64,000 nt of DNA from Salvator merianae (taxonomy: Eukaryota; Chordata; Lepidosauria; Squamata; Teiidae): positions 51,485,428 to 51,549,427 of the forward strand of contig QVOM02000119.1 of the NCBI GenBank assembly GCA_003586115.2, read 5' to 3'. A program made the position numbers and the translations under genes. A model generated the notes under the pieces. The model did no database searches. It was given only the letters and a program-made list of their open reading frames with translations, and had not been told where the DNA came from. This document shows, piece by piece, positions 44,426 through 55,339 of the stretch. Position 1 is the stretch's first letter. Each line of letters opens with the position of its first letter.

Positions 44426-45035
44426 TAGAGAATGAATGAGTCAGTTTTAGCTCTCTTTATCTACTACCATTTCCAGAACTATTATATTACATGGGGGAAC
44501 ATTTGTGCCTCCTCTCCATTCTCATTCTAATTTTCTCTCTCTCACTTACTCACTCACTCACCCTCTTTGTGAATGTGTATGTGTTCTTTTGTAACTCTGT
44601 ATAGTGATAAAAAATTGCGGGAAACTGGCTCCCTCCTTGGAAGATTGCCTATCTCTACACATGAGCATGGACACTTCCCATACACATACACTCTTTTCTA
44701 AGGAAGTAACTAAATGGCAGGAATGGGAACCAATGGGAACAGAGAGATTAGGAAATCAGTCAATTGCAGAGGCAGGAGGAAGGCTGGTGCAACAGACCCA
44801 TGAACATGCTTCACCCATTGCTAAGGAAGCTGTTGCCAGGCTTCAGGTTGCCTGTGGTAGGCAGTGTAGCAGGAAGGGGCGGGGTGATGTTTGAACACGG
44901 AAATTTGCTTGCACTTACAAATAATTTGGCTGCTTGTTTGCATGCAGATAAAAACAGGCTTGTCTGATCACACCCTTCAAAAGCTTATTCTACCAACTTC
45001 ATTCTCCCTGATTGTGCCTGTTTGCACTTACCTTC
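44426..45035. other. Intergenic DNA, no gene recognised
   Basis: Three overlapping frames (44604-45142) share no motif. A CACTCACTCACTC tract lies near 44545. Confidence 0.45.
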
Positions 45036-45380
45036 TAGGAAGCTATTGGATGCTCACTAGACAGGCCTATCTACATGCTGCCACGGCTGCATCCTGGAGT
45101 ATTCACACTTGCTCCTGGACATCACTAGCTGTAGACAACTAAAACATTGTCCATAGCTTGACCAAAAGCAGCTAGTGAGCTCCCAGCCAGCAGTGTTCTC
45201 ACTCTGTTCCAGGTGCAATGCTGTGAGTGGGTGTGGTGGCTGCACCTGTATCTGTAGCTGCACAGTTGTGCACCACATCCCGATTGCCATGGCAATGTCT
45301 GGACACTTGCTTGATGGTGCTACAGCCATTGCCACGGCAATCCAGCCTACCCTGGTCCAGCCATCTGCACTTCAAGTGCT
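45036..45380. mobile_element. Multi-hairpin foldback element (family FB1, copy C)
   Basis: The order of blocks parallels copies A and E: GATGCTCACTAG near the start, CTTGCTCCTGGAC, AGCTTGACCAAAAGCAGC, GTGCAATGCTGTGAGTG, and ATTGCCATGGCAAT (a perfect short palindrome at about 45281-45294). Ends are decayed, so limits are approximate. Frames 45057-45335 and 45199-45639 overlap it and are not called genes. Confidence 0.45.
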
Positions 45381-45824
45381 TGTGATCCAGTTTGACCTTT
45401 ATCAGCTCTTGGAGTGCAGATGGTTGCCTCCTTTTCTGATCGTTACCAGACTGGTATGGTATTATTCTAGGCCCAAATTGGATATAGGTGGAGACAATAG
45501 TAGATGTTGCTTTGAGGGTATGGTGTTTCCATAATTCGTGAGGGCTATGTAGGTTGAGACAGTTTTCTTTATGTCTTTCATAACTTATGGCCTCTGTATC
45601 AACATATGGAATATATTTGTAAACCACAAAGAGTCTCAACTGAATCTCCTATTCCATTTTGTTGATGCTTTCTAATAATTTTTGTTTGTAGATTCACATA
45701 AACAATAATATGGTTTTATACTGTGCAGAAAAAAGTTGACATTCTGCATAAATACCCCAACATTCTGAAGAAAAAAGAGAAAGGGAGGAAGAAAGGAAGA
45801 AAGAGAGAGACAGGTAGAGAAAGA
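45381..45824. other. Intergenic DNA, AG-rich toward its end
   Basis: A stop-poor minus-strand stretch runs through 45400-45640 but matches nothing I know. 45770-45824 is an impure GAAA/GAGA tract. Confidence 0.4.
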
Positions 45825-46004
45825 GGCCCTTTCTGCACTTGGCCTTATTATGGATTATATTCCAGAATGGGGACCTGCTATCCACATGCTAGTGCAAACT
45901 ATGAAAGGTCTTGCTCAGGACCTACTATAGTCTGCACTAGCATGCAGATGGCAGGTCCCTATTCTTAGATATAAACTGGAATAAGTCCAAGTGCAGAAAG
46001 GGCC
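45825..46004. mobile_element. Palindromic MITE (family P1, copy 1), 180 bp
   Basis: Ends GGCCCTTTCTGCACTTGG and CCAAGTGCAGAAAGGGCC are perfect 18-bp inverted repeats. Most of the interior also pairs across the centre (GCTAGTGCA with TGCACTAGC, GGACCTGC with GCAGGTCC). Same length and about 90% similar by eye to 50211-50390. No coding sequence. It lies in an AG-rich simple repeat, which hides any target duplication. Confidence 0.88.
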
Positions 46005-46570
46005 AAAGAAAGAGAGAGACAGAGACAGAGACAGAGAAAGAGTCTTTATCGTTTTAATGAATTCTCTCCAGAGTTCTCAATTGGCTGCAAAACTGATTAA
46101 CAGTAGGTACTGCTGTTAAACTCAGTCATTCATGACTTCACCAGATGGGTTTGCTGCTGGGCCAATAATAGCCTTTGCATTGTTTTGCTTTTTAGGAGCA
46201 AGTATCAATATGCTGAAACAAGGGGGAAAGAAAAAAAGTTAGCATGCTCTCTATATACATACTATTCCCTCTGGCTATAAACACAGGAGGGGGAGAATGG
46301 CATATTCTGCAGTTATATTGTGAGAAAGATGCCTGTAAACTTAAAAATGCATTCAGTTATCTGCCATACACTTGCCCCCTGCAAAACAACATATACTTCT
46401 GCTTTGTATCCACTTTGTTTTGCTAGTAAAATTACATAGGGTACTAGTAAGATATTACAGTATTTATATAAGGTCATTATATATTATATTATATTATATA
46501 ATATAATATTATATATTATATTATATACAGTATTTATATAATCTTACGAAGGTTAGTTTATGGAATATAT
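46005..46570. other. Intergenic DNA with long AT palindrome
   Basis: No gene. 46474-46540 is an almost pure TA/ATATT tract able to fold on itself (for example ATTATATTATATAATATAAT). Confidence 0.5.
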
Positions 46571-46920
46571 GGGCCTATTTGTACCTTGCGCTAGTAAGCA
46601 TCCAAGACTCTCGCTAGCAATGTGCTTTCGCACTTTGCAGAGACCCACAACTTTACTGGGAGCTGATAGTCAGCTCCCAGTAAAGTGCATTTCTGGGTGT
46701 GAATGCACTACCATGCCATGCTGCACTCGGCGCCTGCGCCTGTGTGATCACGATTGTGCCTTTGCACACCTGCATGTTGCACAGCGCTGCTGTTCACGGT
46801 GGCAGCAGCGGCACAAATGCTGGTATCCTTTATTGCAGACTAGGACCATATTGCATGGTCGATACCATCACGGAATGTTCACCGTCAAACATTCCATGGT
46901 GGGAATTGTGAAAACGCCCT
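46571..46920 (+). mobile_element. Multi-hairpin foldback element (family FB1, copy D)
   Basis: The left end GGGCCTATTTGTACCTTGCG and right end GGGAATTGTGAAAACGCCCT resemble the ends of copies A and B. Hairpins: a perfect 17-bp-arm hairpin with 3-nt loop at 46650-46686 (arm ACTTTACTGGGAGCTGA), and GGAATGTTCACCGTCAAACA closing on ATTCC (46872-46895). Frames at 46560-46937 follow the repeat and are not called genes. Confidence 0.6.
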
Positions 46921-47084
46921 CTGTTTCAGGTCCATAATTCAAAGCCTTGGAGCATTTTGGATCTTATTTTGCCTGATATGAACCAGTGAGTCTGGACCAG
47001 CAAGGTCTGCTGGTTCAGGCCATGGTGAAATGTGGTGTGGAATAGCATAATCTGCATTACAATGCTGGTCCAGCCCCTGCCACA

Positions 47085-47425
47085 GCTCAGGCCCCAGCCC
47101 CAGCCCCAACCCCAGCCCTGGCCCTGAAGCTCATATAATCTTTGGGACTTGCTCTCAAGGGCTTAGAAGGCTTAGAAATGAAAGTTTCCAGTCTCAGAGA
47201 CCCAGGGGACCCATTTCAGTGACACACTTTGGTGCACCACCAAAATGGGTCCTCTGGTAGTCCAGAAAATGGACTACCTTCTTCATGCCTCTTCATGCCT
47301 CTGTGCTCCATACCTTCTTCATGCCTCTGTGCTCCAGACTAGGCCAAACTGGTAAGCTGGTAGTCTTCGATGTCGAGGACTACTGTTAATCCAGATCAGA
47401 GGTTCCTACAAGTGCAGAAAGACCC
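47085..47425. mobile_element. Dispersed non-coding repeat (family R1, copy 2)
   Basis: AATGAAAGTTTCCAGTC and CAGTGACACACTTTGGTGCA correspond to blocks of 13170-13510. The right end AAGTGCAGAAAGACCCTT resembles the FB1/P1 terminus. Contains hairpin GTAGTCTTCGATGTCGAGGA closing on CTAC (47371-47394), and a local tandem duplication of a CTTCTTCATGCCTC unit (47276-47340). GCCCCAGCC repeats lie upstream near 47090-47120. Confidence 0.45.
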
Positions 47426-49540
47426 TTGGAGAAACAAAAGGTATGAAATTGCCATCCTTCAGCCAGTCTACAATGTGCTCCTCCAGTTGTTCCTCCATCT
47501 GTCCTGAGGCAGAGACCTGCCGGTGATCCAGTTCCATGGAGACTTCCAAAGTATCAGGAAGTTTTATAAAGGTGAATTTGTTCTACATAGTTATCTAGGC
47601 TGTAATATAAGTGTTTAAAAACTATAGGGTGTTTCAGTAGATCCTCACTGGATGAGTTCAGACAGATTTGTGAAGTGAGAAACATTTAACACATATAAAA
47701 AGTATGGAAAATGTCTGTCAAGATGAATTACCTTTATAAAGGAAAACACAGAAAAACAACACCTTGCAAACTGCCTGACAAAGGCAGCATTATTTTACTG
47801 CAGAGTTTATAGAAGTGTCTTATGACTATTACACTCTGTGCCTCAGGCAAGATCTGCATGGGACCATACAGTTGCTGTGAGACAGGTGCACTAGCTGCAC
47901 ATCTGTGCAGTTGAAGAATCTGCTTAGGGCACAGGATGTGCACCCTTAGCACTCGGTAGAGTGTTATAATGGTTATCTGCTGTGAAGAGCTCTGACTGTG
48001 CTCCACAGCAGTATACCAGACTGCGTTGTCCTGACCTGGGCAGGTCTGGGTGCAGTCTTCATTGGCGAGTACAGGAAAATGTCTGATTTCTGAAGCTACT
48101 TCCTGCACTCACTAAGACCTCAGGCAGAGACACTGAACCAGGGAACAAAAATTCCCCTCACCCAGAGCAATGGCAGGTGTGCAAACAGCATGCTGCCATG
48201 ACTATGAAAGACATCTCAGTAAACAAAGATCACTCAAGGAGCAGTCTTTGCTTGCAGGGCATCAATAGTTTTCCTTTTAAATCAAGCTGATGCAATCTTC
48301 CATTCTCAGCTGTGAAGCAGAGTTAGCATTTCCCTGCTGACATTTGGTAATAAGGACTTTCTTCAATCTCAGTTGATCTGATGGTGAAATTGGGGTAACA
48401 ATATTTGTATTGCGTGGTTTTTTATCTATGAATGCAAAAGACAATAACTGTGGAATAATAATCATCGTCATCATCTCAGGACTTTTGCCTGAACTGTGAA
48501 TGTAACTAATTAAAATTAGTGATGCTGATACAAAAGAGAGTGCTGTAGCTACGAATGGAATTTTAAAAAGAAATGTAATCACCTTTGGATGGTGTAATCC
48601 TAGAAGAAACCATGGGACCATTTCTGATTTGCATATACTTTAAGTGAGTCTCTCTGTATCAAGATCTCTCACACATTCTAATTTATATGAAAAGAAACTA
48701 ATTATAATGCTCATTGCACATAGTGGCAGTTTAATTATTTGTCATATTGACCTTTATGGAGAAATGTGAATGTTTCATTAGAATTTAGAAGGAATGCCAG
48801 TGCTCAAGAGAATGCTAGCCTCACTAAGGAAAACACAAACAAAAACTTTGAGCTAGATTTGTATTTAGTTGTATGGAAACAATTTCTTTTACCTAACCAC
48901 TACCATTTTTTTTTACTGATTAATCAGCTGATCGTATCAAGTAAAAATGAACACATTCATATTAACCAAAGTAATTTAAAAAGCCCCCAAATACATACAC
49001 ATAAATTGTAGGTCTGGAAATCAAGTATTTGAAAGGTGTATTAAGTCTTTTGCATTAAGTCTTTCTCATTAAGTCTTCCCCAAAACAGCCTATACCTGTG
49101 CATTCAACATTGTCAAGCTTGAATCTTTGCAGCTTTCATGGTGAGTAATGCCACTTATTCCCACGATGAATTAGTCAGATTCCTGTAGTAAAGAGTGCAT
49201 TTTTGCTTTTAACACCAGAAAATTCGAGTTTTGCTAGAGTTAGGTATCAATCTCTAATGTTAATGCATAATTGATAAAAGAGAAGTAAGTAAGCAATATC
49301 TTCCAAGGCAGTTGCACTGTGTATGTAGAGTCTTTCATGACATGAGATGTTCTGGAAATGGCCTGACTTCATCATTGTTTCAACTTGATTGAATCTCAGT
49401 TGCATAAATGATTTGCAGAGTTGCATTGTCATATTGAATAATAAATATTTTTCTAATTTTGCCTGATGTTTGGAACTAGCAATATAGGGAATAAATCTTG
49501 TATGAGAAATAGGTGTCAAGTCATTTTAGACCTCTGTATT
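47426..49540. other. Intergenic DNA, no gene recognised
   Basis: Frames at 47734-48108, 48277-48621, 48766-49011 and 49247-49519 were inspected and have no domain or family signature. The frame at 48277-48621 is hydrophobic in part but lacks context. 47820-48110 is GC-richer with short inverted pairs and may hide a decayed element. Confidence 0.45.
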
Positions 49541-49832
49541 TATGGCTCATTGTTTGAATGTTACCTTAGATGTTGAGCTCATGCAATTTAGGGCTTGTAG
49601 AGTCAGACCAATATATGAAGTATGGACTGATGGTTTTGACAACAAAATAGGTCTACCATTGTCCTGGTCTAGCTGGTCAGCTTGGGCTGTGCCATGCTTA
49701 GTCCAGTTCGGAAAGAGTAGTCTAGCAGGGAGTGTGACCTTCCTAGTCTGCACCAGAGTGTAGAACAGAGAGGCCTAGAAGGGACTAGGCCTCACACTGA
49801 GCCACTTTATAGGTAAATGCGGAAAGGCCCTA
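49541..49832. mobile_element. Possible decayed foldback element
   Basis: The right end GTAAATGCGGAAAGGCCCT resembles the shared GGGCCTTTCTGCACTT-like terminus, and AGGCCTAGAAGGGACTAGGC (49770-49790) is a small hairpin. The left end is unclear, so this is weak. Confidence 0.33.
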
Positions 49833-50210
49833 AGATCTGCAAAAGAAGCTGTCTGTGTCCCCCCCTGAAAAATGAAGTAAAATGAGTGTCAGTAAAGGGA
49901 AGGGCATTCTTTTGGAGTCTTTTGGTCACCTATGCCATGGTTTCATTGACTAAAACTGCAATCCTATAGACAGTTTCAGGGAGCTAACAGGACTTATTTC
50001 TGAGTAGACATGTATTGGATTGCACTATAAATGACAAGACAAGATCAATGGTGTTAGTCATTGTGAATAAATATTACTTCCATTATCACAGGTAATTGCT
50101 ACAGGACGCAAGTCAGTGTTACTGCACTTATACTTATCAGTAGGAAGCAGATAATTTCACTATTCAGGGAAAACCTGCAGTGAGCTCTGATTTTTCTAAA
50201 TGGAGATAAT
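49833..50210. other. Intergenic DNA, nothing recognised
   Basis: No gene or repeat supported. Confidence 0.5.
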
Positions 50211-50390
50211 GGCCCTTTCTGCACTTGGCCTTATTGTGGATTATATCCCAGAATAGGGACCTGCTATGCACATGCTAGTGCAAACTATGAAAGGTCTTGC
50301 CCAGGCTCTACCATAGTCTGCACTAGCATGCAAATGGCAGGTCCCTATTCTGAGATATAATCTGGAATATGTCCAAGTGCAGAAAGGGCC
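50211..50390. mobile_element. Palindromic MITE (family P1, copy 2), 180 bp
   Basis: Starts GGCCCTTTCTGCACTTGG and ends CCAAGTGCAGAAAGGGCC. The interior forms an extended hairpin (CATGCTAGTGCA with TGCACTAGCATG; TAGGGACCTGC with GCAGGTCCCTA). It is the cleanest copy of the family. The 87-aa frame at 50241-50504 is repeat sequence. Flanks are AAT and ATT. Confidence 0.9.
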
Positions 50391-51294
50391 ATTGTGGGAT
50401 TCCACTCCTTTTTCCTGAGGCTGGAATTGCCATGGATACATGTAGCATTCCCAACATAGCCCTGGAATAATCCCATATTTTAGGCTCTGTCTGGATGGGG
50501 CCAAAGTTATCTTTTGAATTTGGGCTTTTGGCCTCCTGCCTCTCCTTTTGTCTCAGGCTTCATGCATAGAAGAAACAATATCTCTTTGAAATAGAGTTGC
50601 TTCTGGGCACCCAGCATTAAGAGTGAAGTTAATGTAGGTTGAAGTCTTTTGTTTCACTATCCAGCCAGTGGGGCAAGACGTGACACCCTTTGATTGAATT
50701 GTGACAGCTGCTTAATATCTTTATGTAAGAGCTAACTCAAGGTTAGGTTGCCAGTGTTGCATTGTTTTAACTAAACATTATTGTTAACAGTTCTACACAG
50801 TCCTCCAACTCACTCAGCCATCTGGATTTGCATGCTTGTAAACAAGTTCTACATGACATCTGCCCAGGTCACATCCCCATCTATAAGAACCAAATCCCTG
50901 TATTTTTGAATTTTGCCCTAAGCCAATCAAATTTGCACTCTTTGATCCCATTTTTTACCAATCCCTTTTCTGCTCTCCTTCTCAGTGTCCCCAAAGACTT
51001 GCCCATTCATGAGGTGGCTTCTCCCTCAGCAATAGCTGCACATCAACCTGCTGAAATCTTCTTGATTTGCTGAAACAGCACTTCCTTTGCTAAATGAAAG
51101 AGCATTGTAAGATCATCCATCCCACCTCACTTTCCTCGCTGAGGATGCTGACTGCCAGCTAGTAGCTGCTCCCTGCCATCGTTGGATCACCCAGGGCACT
51201 GAGTGAAATTGCTCCTTTGCTCCTTCCCCAAGCTGGTGATAGCCTGAATTCTGGGGAGATGAACAAATTTGTGCCTGAAACCTAAAGGCTCCTT
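50391..51294. other. Intergenic DNA, no gene recognised
   Basis: GGAATTGCCATGG...ATAGCCCTGGAATAATCCC near 50431-50480 looks like a decayed palindromic element. No gene. Confidence 0.4.
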
Positions 51295-52317
51295 GGCTGC
51301 GTTCCGACACGGCATTTAATCAGTTTACAGGCCGTCTTCAGTTCCCGCTGTCCCGACATGATCTTGCTGTTCCATAATTTTTATGGATTAAATTGGCGAA
51401 ATCCGGATTACTTTGTCTTCGGATTTAATGAACTCTCAAGCCATTCCAGATCGCTAGCGCGCTTTACTTTGTGCTGTGGGCACGGGAAAGCGATTATTTG
51501 AGAGGGACCGTACTGTTTTGGGGGGCGTGCAGAGGGAGGGATCCCCATTTTGTGCCGTCCAATGACAGACTTCGTGGGTGGGCAGGAAGCACATTAGTTT
51601 CCTCTGCCTCCATTATCCCCCCTTCCCTCGCTGCCAGGGGAAAAGAAATCGTCCTCCTTCTTCGCTAAGCTGCGGTCCTGCCAGGAAGAAATTAAAGGCT
51701 TGCTCCACTTCCGTCTGCTCTTTAAAGGAAAAAATAAACTGCGCCTGTTTGGAGTTTTGCCTGGTCAGCACACAGTTAAAAATAGTAGAGCCCCCCCACG
51801 TTCCCTCCCCACTTTTTCCCTTTGTTATGGACCTCTCCCACTACTTTTAAATTGCTCAGTTGCGCTAAAGTGAATCAGCAGGATAGCAGAACTGCGCATT
51901 TCAAAAGCTTAGTTTTTTAAAGTTCATAGTTTTAAAGTGAACGTAGTTTTTAAGTTCTGCTTCGGTAGACAGAGGCTGCAGGGAGGAGCAAATGGCGAAT
52001 GACTAGTAATGCTGCCAAGTTAATCCATGTTCTGAGGCAGCAGTGGGGACATGCAGAGAGCGGAGCTTGACTTTCCCGCCCCTGTGACGTCAAGGTTTGA
52101 ACGTTGGGACTGCAGCCAATCGCTCACTGCATAGGGAGGAGAATTTGATGAGGGGTGGAGGCAGAAAGGGTACTGCCAAGCACGGGAAATATCAGTGTGG
52201 GAACGAGCAAGTACGAATTGACTCCGTGTTAAATTGTAACTGTGGGAATGACCAGAAGACGAATTCACTGCGTGTACTCTTCTATACGGATTACATTGAC
52301 GATGCCCGACCGCGGCC
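51295..52317 (-). mobile_element. 1-kb TIR DNA transposon (family T2, copy 2, complete)
   Basis: Ends GGCTGCGTTCCGACA and, on the other strand, GGCCGCGGTCGGGCA form the inverted repeats. CTT flanks both sides (51292-51294 and 52318-52320), a 3-bp duplication compatible with PIF/Harbinger-type insertion, though chance is possible. It is relatively CpG-rich and resembles 21661-22536 in inverted orientation. No transposase frame is evident; the frames at 51471-51850 and 52020-52367 are within the repeat. Length 1023 bp. Confidence 0.8.
52075..52120. promoter_or_regulatory. Transposon-borne GC box, CRE and CCAAT cluster
   Basis: CCCGCCCC (52075-52082), the perfect palindromic CRE/ATF site TGACGTCA (52085-52092) and CCAAT (52116-52120) lie within 46 bp in T2 copy 2. 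Copy 1 keeps the GC box and ATTGG but has TGACTTCA; copy 3 has TGATGTCA. Motif presence is direct; promoter activity is an inference. Confidence 0.4.
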
Positions 52318-54162
52318 CTTGTCTCCAGTTGTTGTTTTTTTCCTTCTGAAACTGAAGAAATGAACATTGCTTCTCAAGAAGACTGGTTTTGCACTACTTT
52401 GCAGCTTTCCTTTTAGCTGAAATCACATGGGAAGAGGGGATTCCCTCTCTCCCTGCTTTTGGTTCCTGAGTACTTAAAGTTGGATTTCTGCTGTAGACCC
52501 GAGGATCCCTATACATGGTGCATGGCATCTGAGTGTTGGCTTGTCCATCCTTGGACATCTGTAGTGGTGCTCTCCTTGACTCTGCTTGGAAAGCCTCTGT
52601 TATCTTCCCGCACTTTTTTCTTCCCCCTTCATAACTGAAGAGAAGCCTTTGGATAGTGAGAAACCCCTTCTGTTGGCCCTTTGTTATTTTAGCCTTTAAT
52701 TTTAGTTACTAGCTTAGAAACATGTTAGGAACACTTTAGCTTCACCACCAGACACTCATACACATAGTTTTCCACATGAAAACATTACCAGTGTTTTTAC
52801 AGTGCTCTATCTATCAGTTCTACAGAAGAGTGCCCACTTCAAGGTAACTAGCTGTTCCCTCTTTGGAACTTCCAGGAACACTCAGCCATGTGATCCAGTT
52901 ATTATCTATTGTTCAGCTGGTTACATTTATTGCCTAAATAGCTTTTGCCTGACAATTTAACTAGGGGTTGTTGTTTCTATTGCCTGTATATACTACCATT
53001 AATTAAATAGCCCATTGCCTTCTATTGAAGTCTTTTCCCTTACAAAATAAAAGTGCCTTGCATTTTTCTTTCACAATTTAATAAAAATTGTTGAGTTTGC
53101 ATTGTATCTGCCTTCAGAACTCCTTCATTTGATCATATTCTTAAGACTCCACATCAGCTAAATACAATCTGCCTTAAGTAGTTCATAAAACCAACTGCTA
53201 GAATAACTGGAACTGAGTAATTTCCCTAAAACCAGTTTATTCCTTTTATATTTCCAGTGCAGTCTTCCAGGAGCATTGGTTTCAAAAGAGGCTCAGCAAA
53301 ACATAGAACTTGAAAAGAAGGCAATTCTATTCAATGTCTAGTCAGCATCAGTAGCCTTTAGCTTTTTCATCTGTTCTCTCTGCTGGAAACCTGTATGAAA
53401 CAATAAAACAAATTGAATTGAGATGTGATAGACTTAGGGGTCCCGATTATTTGTTCGAAGAGCCTAAAGAAGCATTGAACTCAGAACAGCGAGACTAACA
53501 TCAGGTGCTTCTCAAGACCTCTGTACCATCAAGCGTCAGTTGGCATGGCCAATGGTTAATGATAGGCGATATTGTGCAACAAGATCTTGAGAACCACAGC
53601 TCTGACTTTATGGTATGGTGTTATTTATCAAAACTCAAATCAGATCTCTTTGATGGATGTGGGGGGTTTCGATGGACATAGAATTTGAGTTAAAGTCAGA
53701 TACACCATGAAAGTGGGAACCAGTTACGAGCAAAACTTATTATAGCTCCTGTCCTTGCTTTTAAAAGCAAATAAGACTACTATTGTTTTTCTCCTTTCCA
53801 AGTATTTCATTAAGAACCAAAATCTAATATTTGCGATCTACCTGTGTATGTATAGTCCTTTACTAACCTAATATTCCAATTGAATTTGATTTGAGTGGCT
53901 GTGTGTTACTGCTATTATCTTCTGTGTAGGTCAAAGGTCAGTACTGGTAGCAAGGGTGCCCATGAATCTCCACATCCCTCATCGCCAAAACTATTGTAAT
54001 TATTATTTTATTTATTCACTGCTGTTTTCATAAGGCACATGTAACCAATGAACTTTGGGTGATTCACAAAAATCTTAAATTTAAAATATGAATACAATTA
54101 AAATAAAGTTTAAATGCAGTTTAAATGCAGAATTTATTTTTTAAAAACAAATATTATACAAA
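52318..54162. other. Intergenic DNA, UTR-like but no gene
   Basis: 52318-53100 is T-rich, with AATAAAAG near 53046 and AATAAAAATT near 53081, so a retrotransposed 3' UTR or a LINE/LTR end is conceivable, but no coding sequence precedes it. 53440-53740 has paired words (TCAAGACCTC, ATCTTGAGA) hinting at a decayed TIR element. Confidence 0.35.
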
Positions 54163-54312
54163 GGGCAATTCCACACTGGCTGGTATTGTGAACCGGTAAG
54201 CATAATAGAAGCTTTCCTTCTGCATCCTGGTCTACTGCCTGGGGCCTCCATGTGGAAAGGAGGTTCCTAGTATGCTCGTTGATCCATTATACTGGCCACT
54301 GGGGAATTGTCC
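54163..54312. mobile_element. Short TIR MITE (family M2, copy 1)
   Basis: The left end GGGCAATTCCACACTGGC and right end GCCACTGGGGAATTGTCC are inverted repeats. About 150 bp, with internal pairing around AGGAGGTTCCTAGTATGC and GGTAAGCATAATAGAAGC. A second copy is at 55468-55574. Confidence 0.7.
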
Positions 54313-54326
54313 TTAGTTATCATACT

Positions 54327-54500
54327 AAGGTTCTTTCTGCACCGGATCTTATTCCAGATTGTATTCCAAAATAGAGGCTTGCCATCCACCTGCTGGTACA
54401 GACTATGGCAGATCCTGCTCAGGGCTTACCATACCATGCCGACAGCAGGCCCTTATTTTAGAATAGAATCCAGAATAAGGTACAGTACAGAAAGGGCTTA
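54327..54500. mobile_element. Palindromic MITE (family P1, copy 3), diverged
   Basis: AAGGTTCTTTCTGCACCGGA at the left and GTACAGAAAGGGCTT at the right, with the family's inner blocks (CCATCCACCTGCTGG, TACAGACTATGG). It lies 15 bp from the M2 MITE. Confidence 0.7.
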
Positions 54501-55339
54501 AGTTAAAGAATTTAATATGATTTTGCCTGGAAGTGTGCTGCTTGTTTTCTGAATAAAGAAGGTTCCACAGTCTCCAGTTAGCCAAAGTACAAACCAGATG
54601 AGCCAATAGCTTATATTGCCTTAAGCTGTTTCATGTGTCTTACCAGATTGGATGCTACTTGGTGTCTGGTGTCTGCATAAGTGTGCATGCATCCATACGC
54701 ACTGCACTTCTTTGCTTCCTGTCTTCCATACATACCTCTCAGTGCTTTTCTTCTGCTAGTTTTGTCTCAGGAAAGACAGGTGGCATTTAAAGTCTTTAAT
54801 GGAAATAATAACTTGGCTGCAATTTACAATATCGGAGGCCATGTGTCAGGTACTTGACTTAAAGGAGAAAGACTGAAGTGTATGGATTTATCATATTACA
54901 CTAGAGAGTTGCTAGTCTTATCTCACAAAAACTAAATGCTCCAAAGAGTAATTATCCACTTCATTTCTGGCAGAGGGAATAGCATCATTTAGGAAATTAA
55001 TTTCCATATTTTCAGGAAGCATCATGTTAACAAATCTGAGCTTCTGACAATGCAAAGCACAACATTACTGCAAGTCTCACCTTGCATTTTACTTCTGGCT
55101 TATCTCATTTTTCTCATTAAACTGAGGTGGCAATGGGGAGGAAAGAGACCTTTGAAAATGTAAACCTCTGTTACCAGTTAAGCCACTTCACTTTAAGCTA
55201 AGAGGAGACCATTTTCGCAGAGACTGAAAGTATTGCTATGGGGAGATGAGAGACAAGATTTTATATATACCATTTTATAGTCTAGAAAGAACCTGGGTGA
55301 TCTCAAACTGTTATCTCTGAGGTACGGAGATTCCAGGAA
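54501..55339. other. Intergenic DNA, no gene recognised
   Basis: No gene or repeat supported, apart from a possible extension of the L2 remnant at the right edge. Confidence 0.45.

Noticed and set aside
52318..53110. Gene 3' UTR with two poly(A) signals
   Set aside because: No upstream coding exon or splice site found. AATAAA words are expected by chance in T/A-rich DNA.
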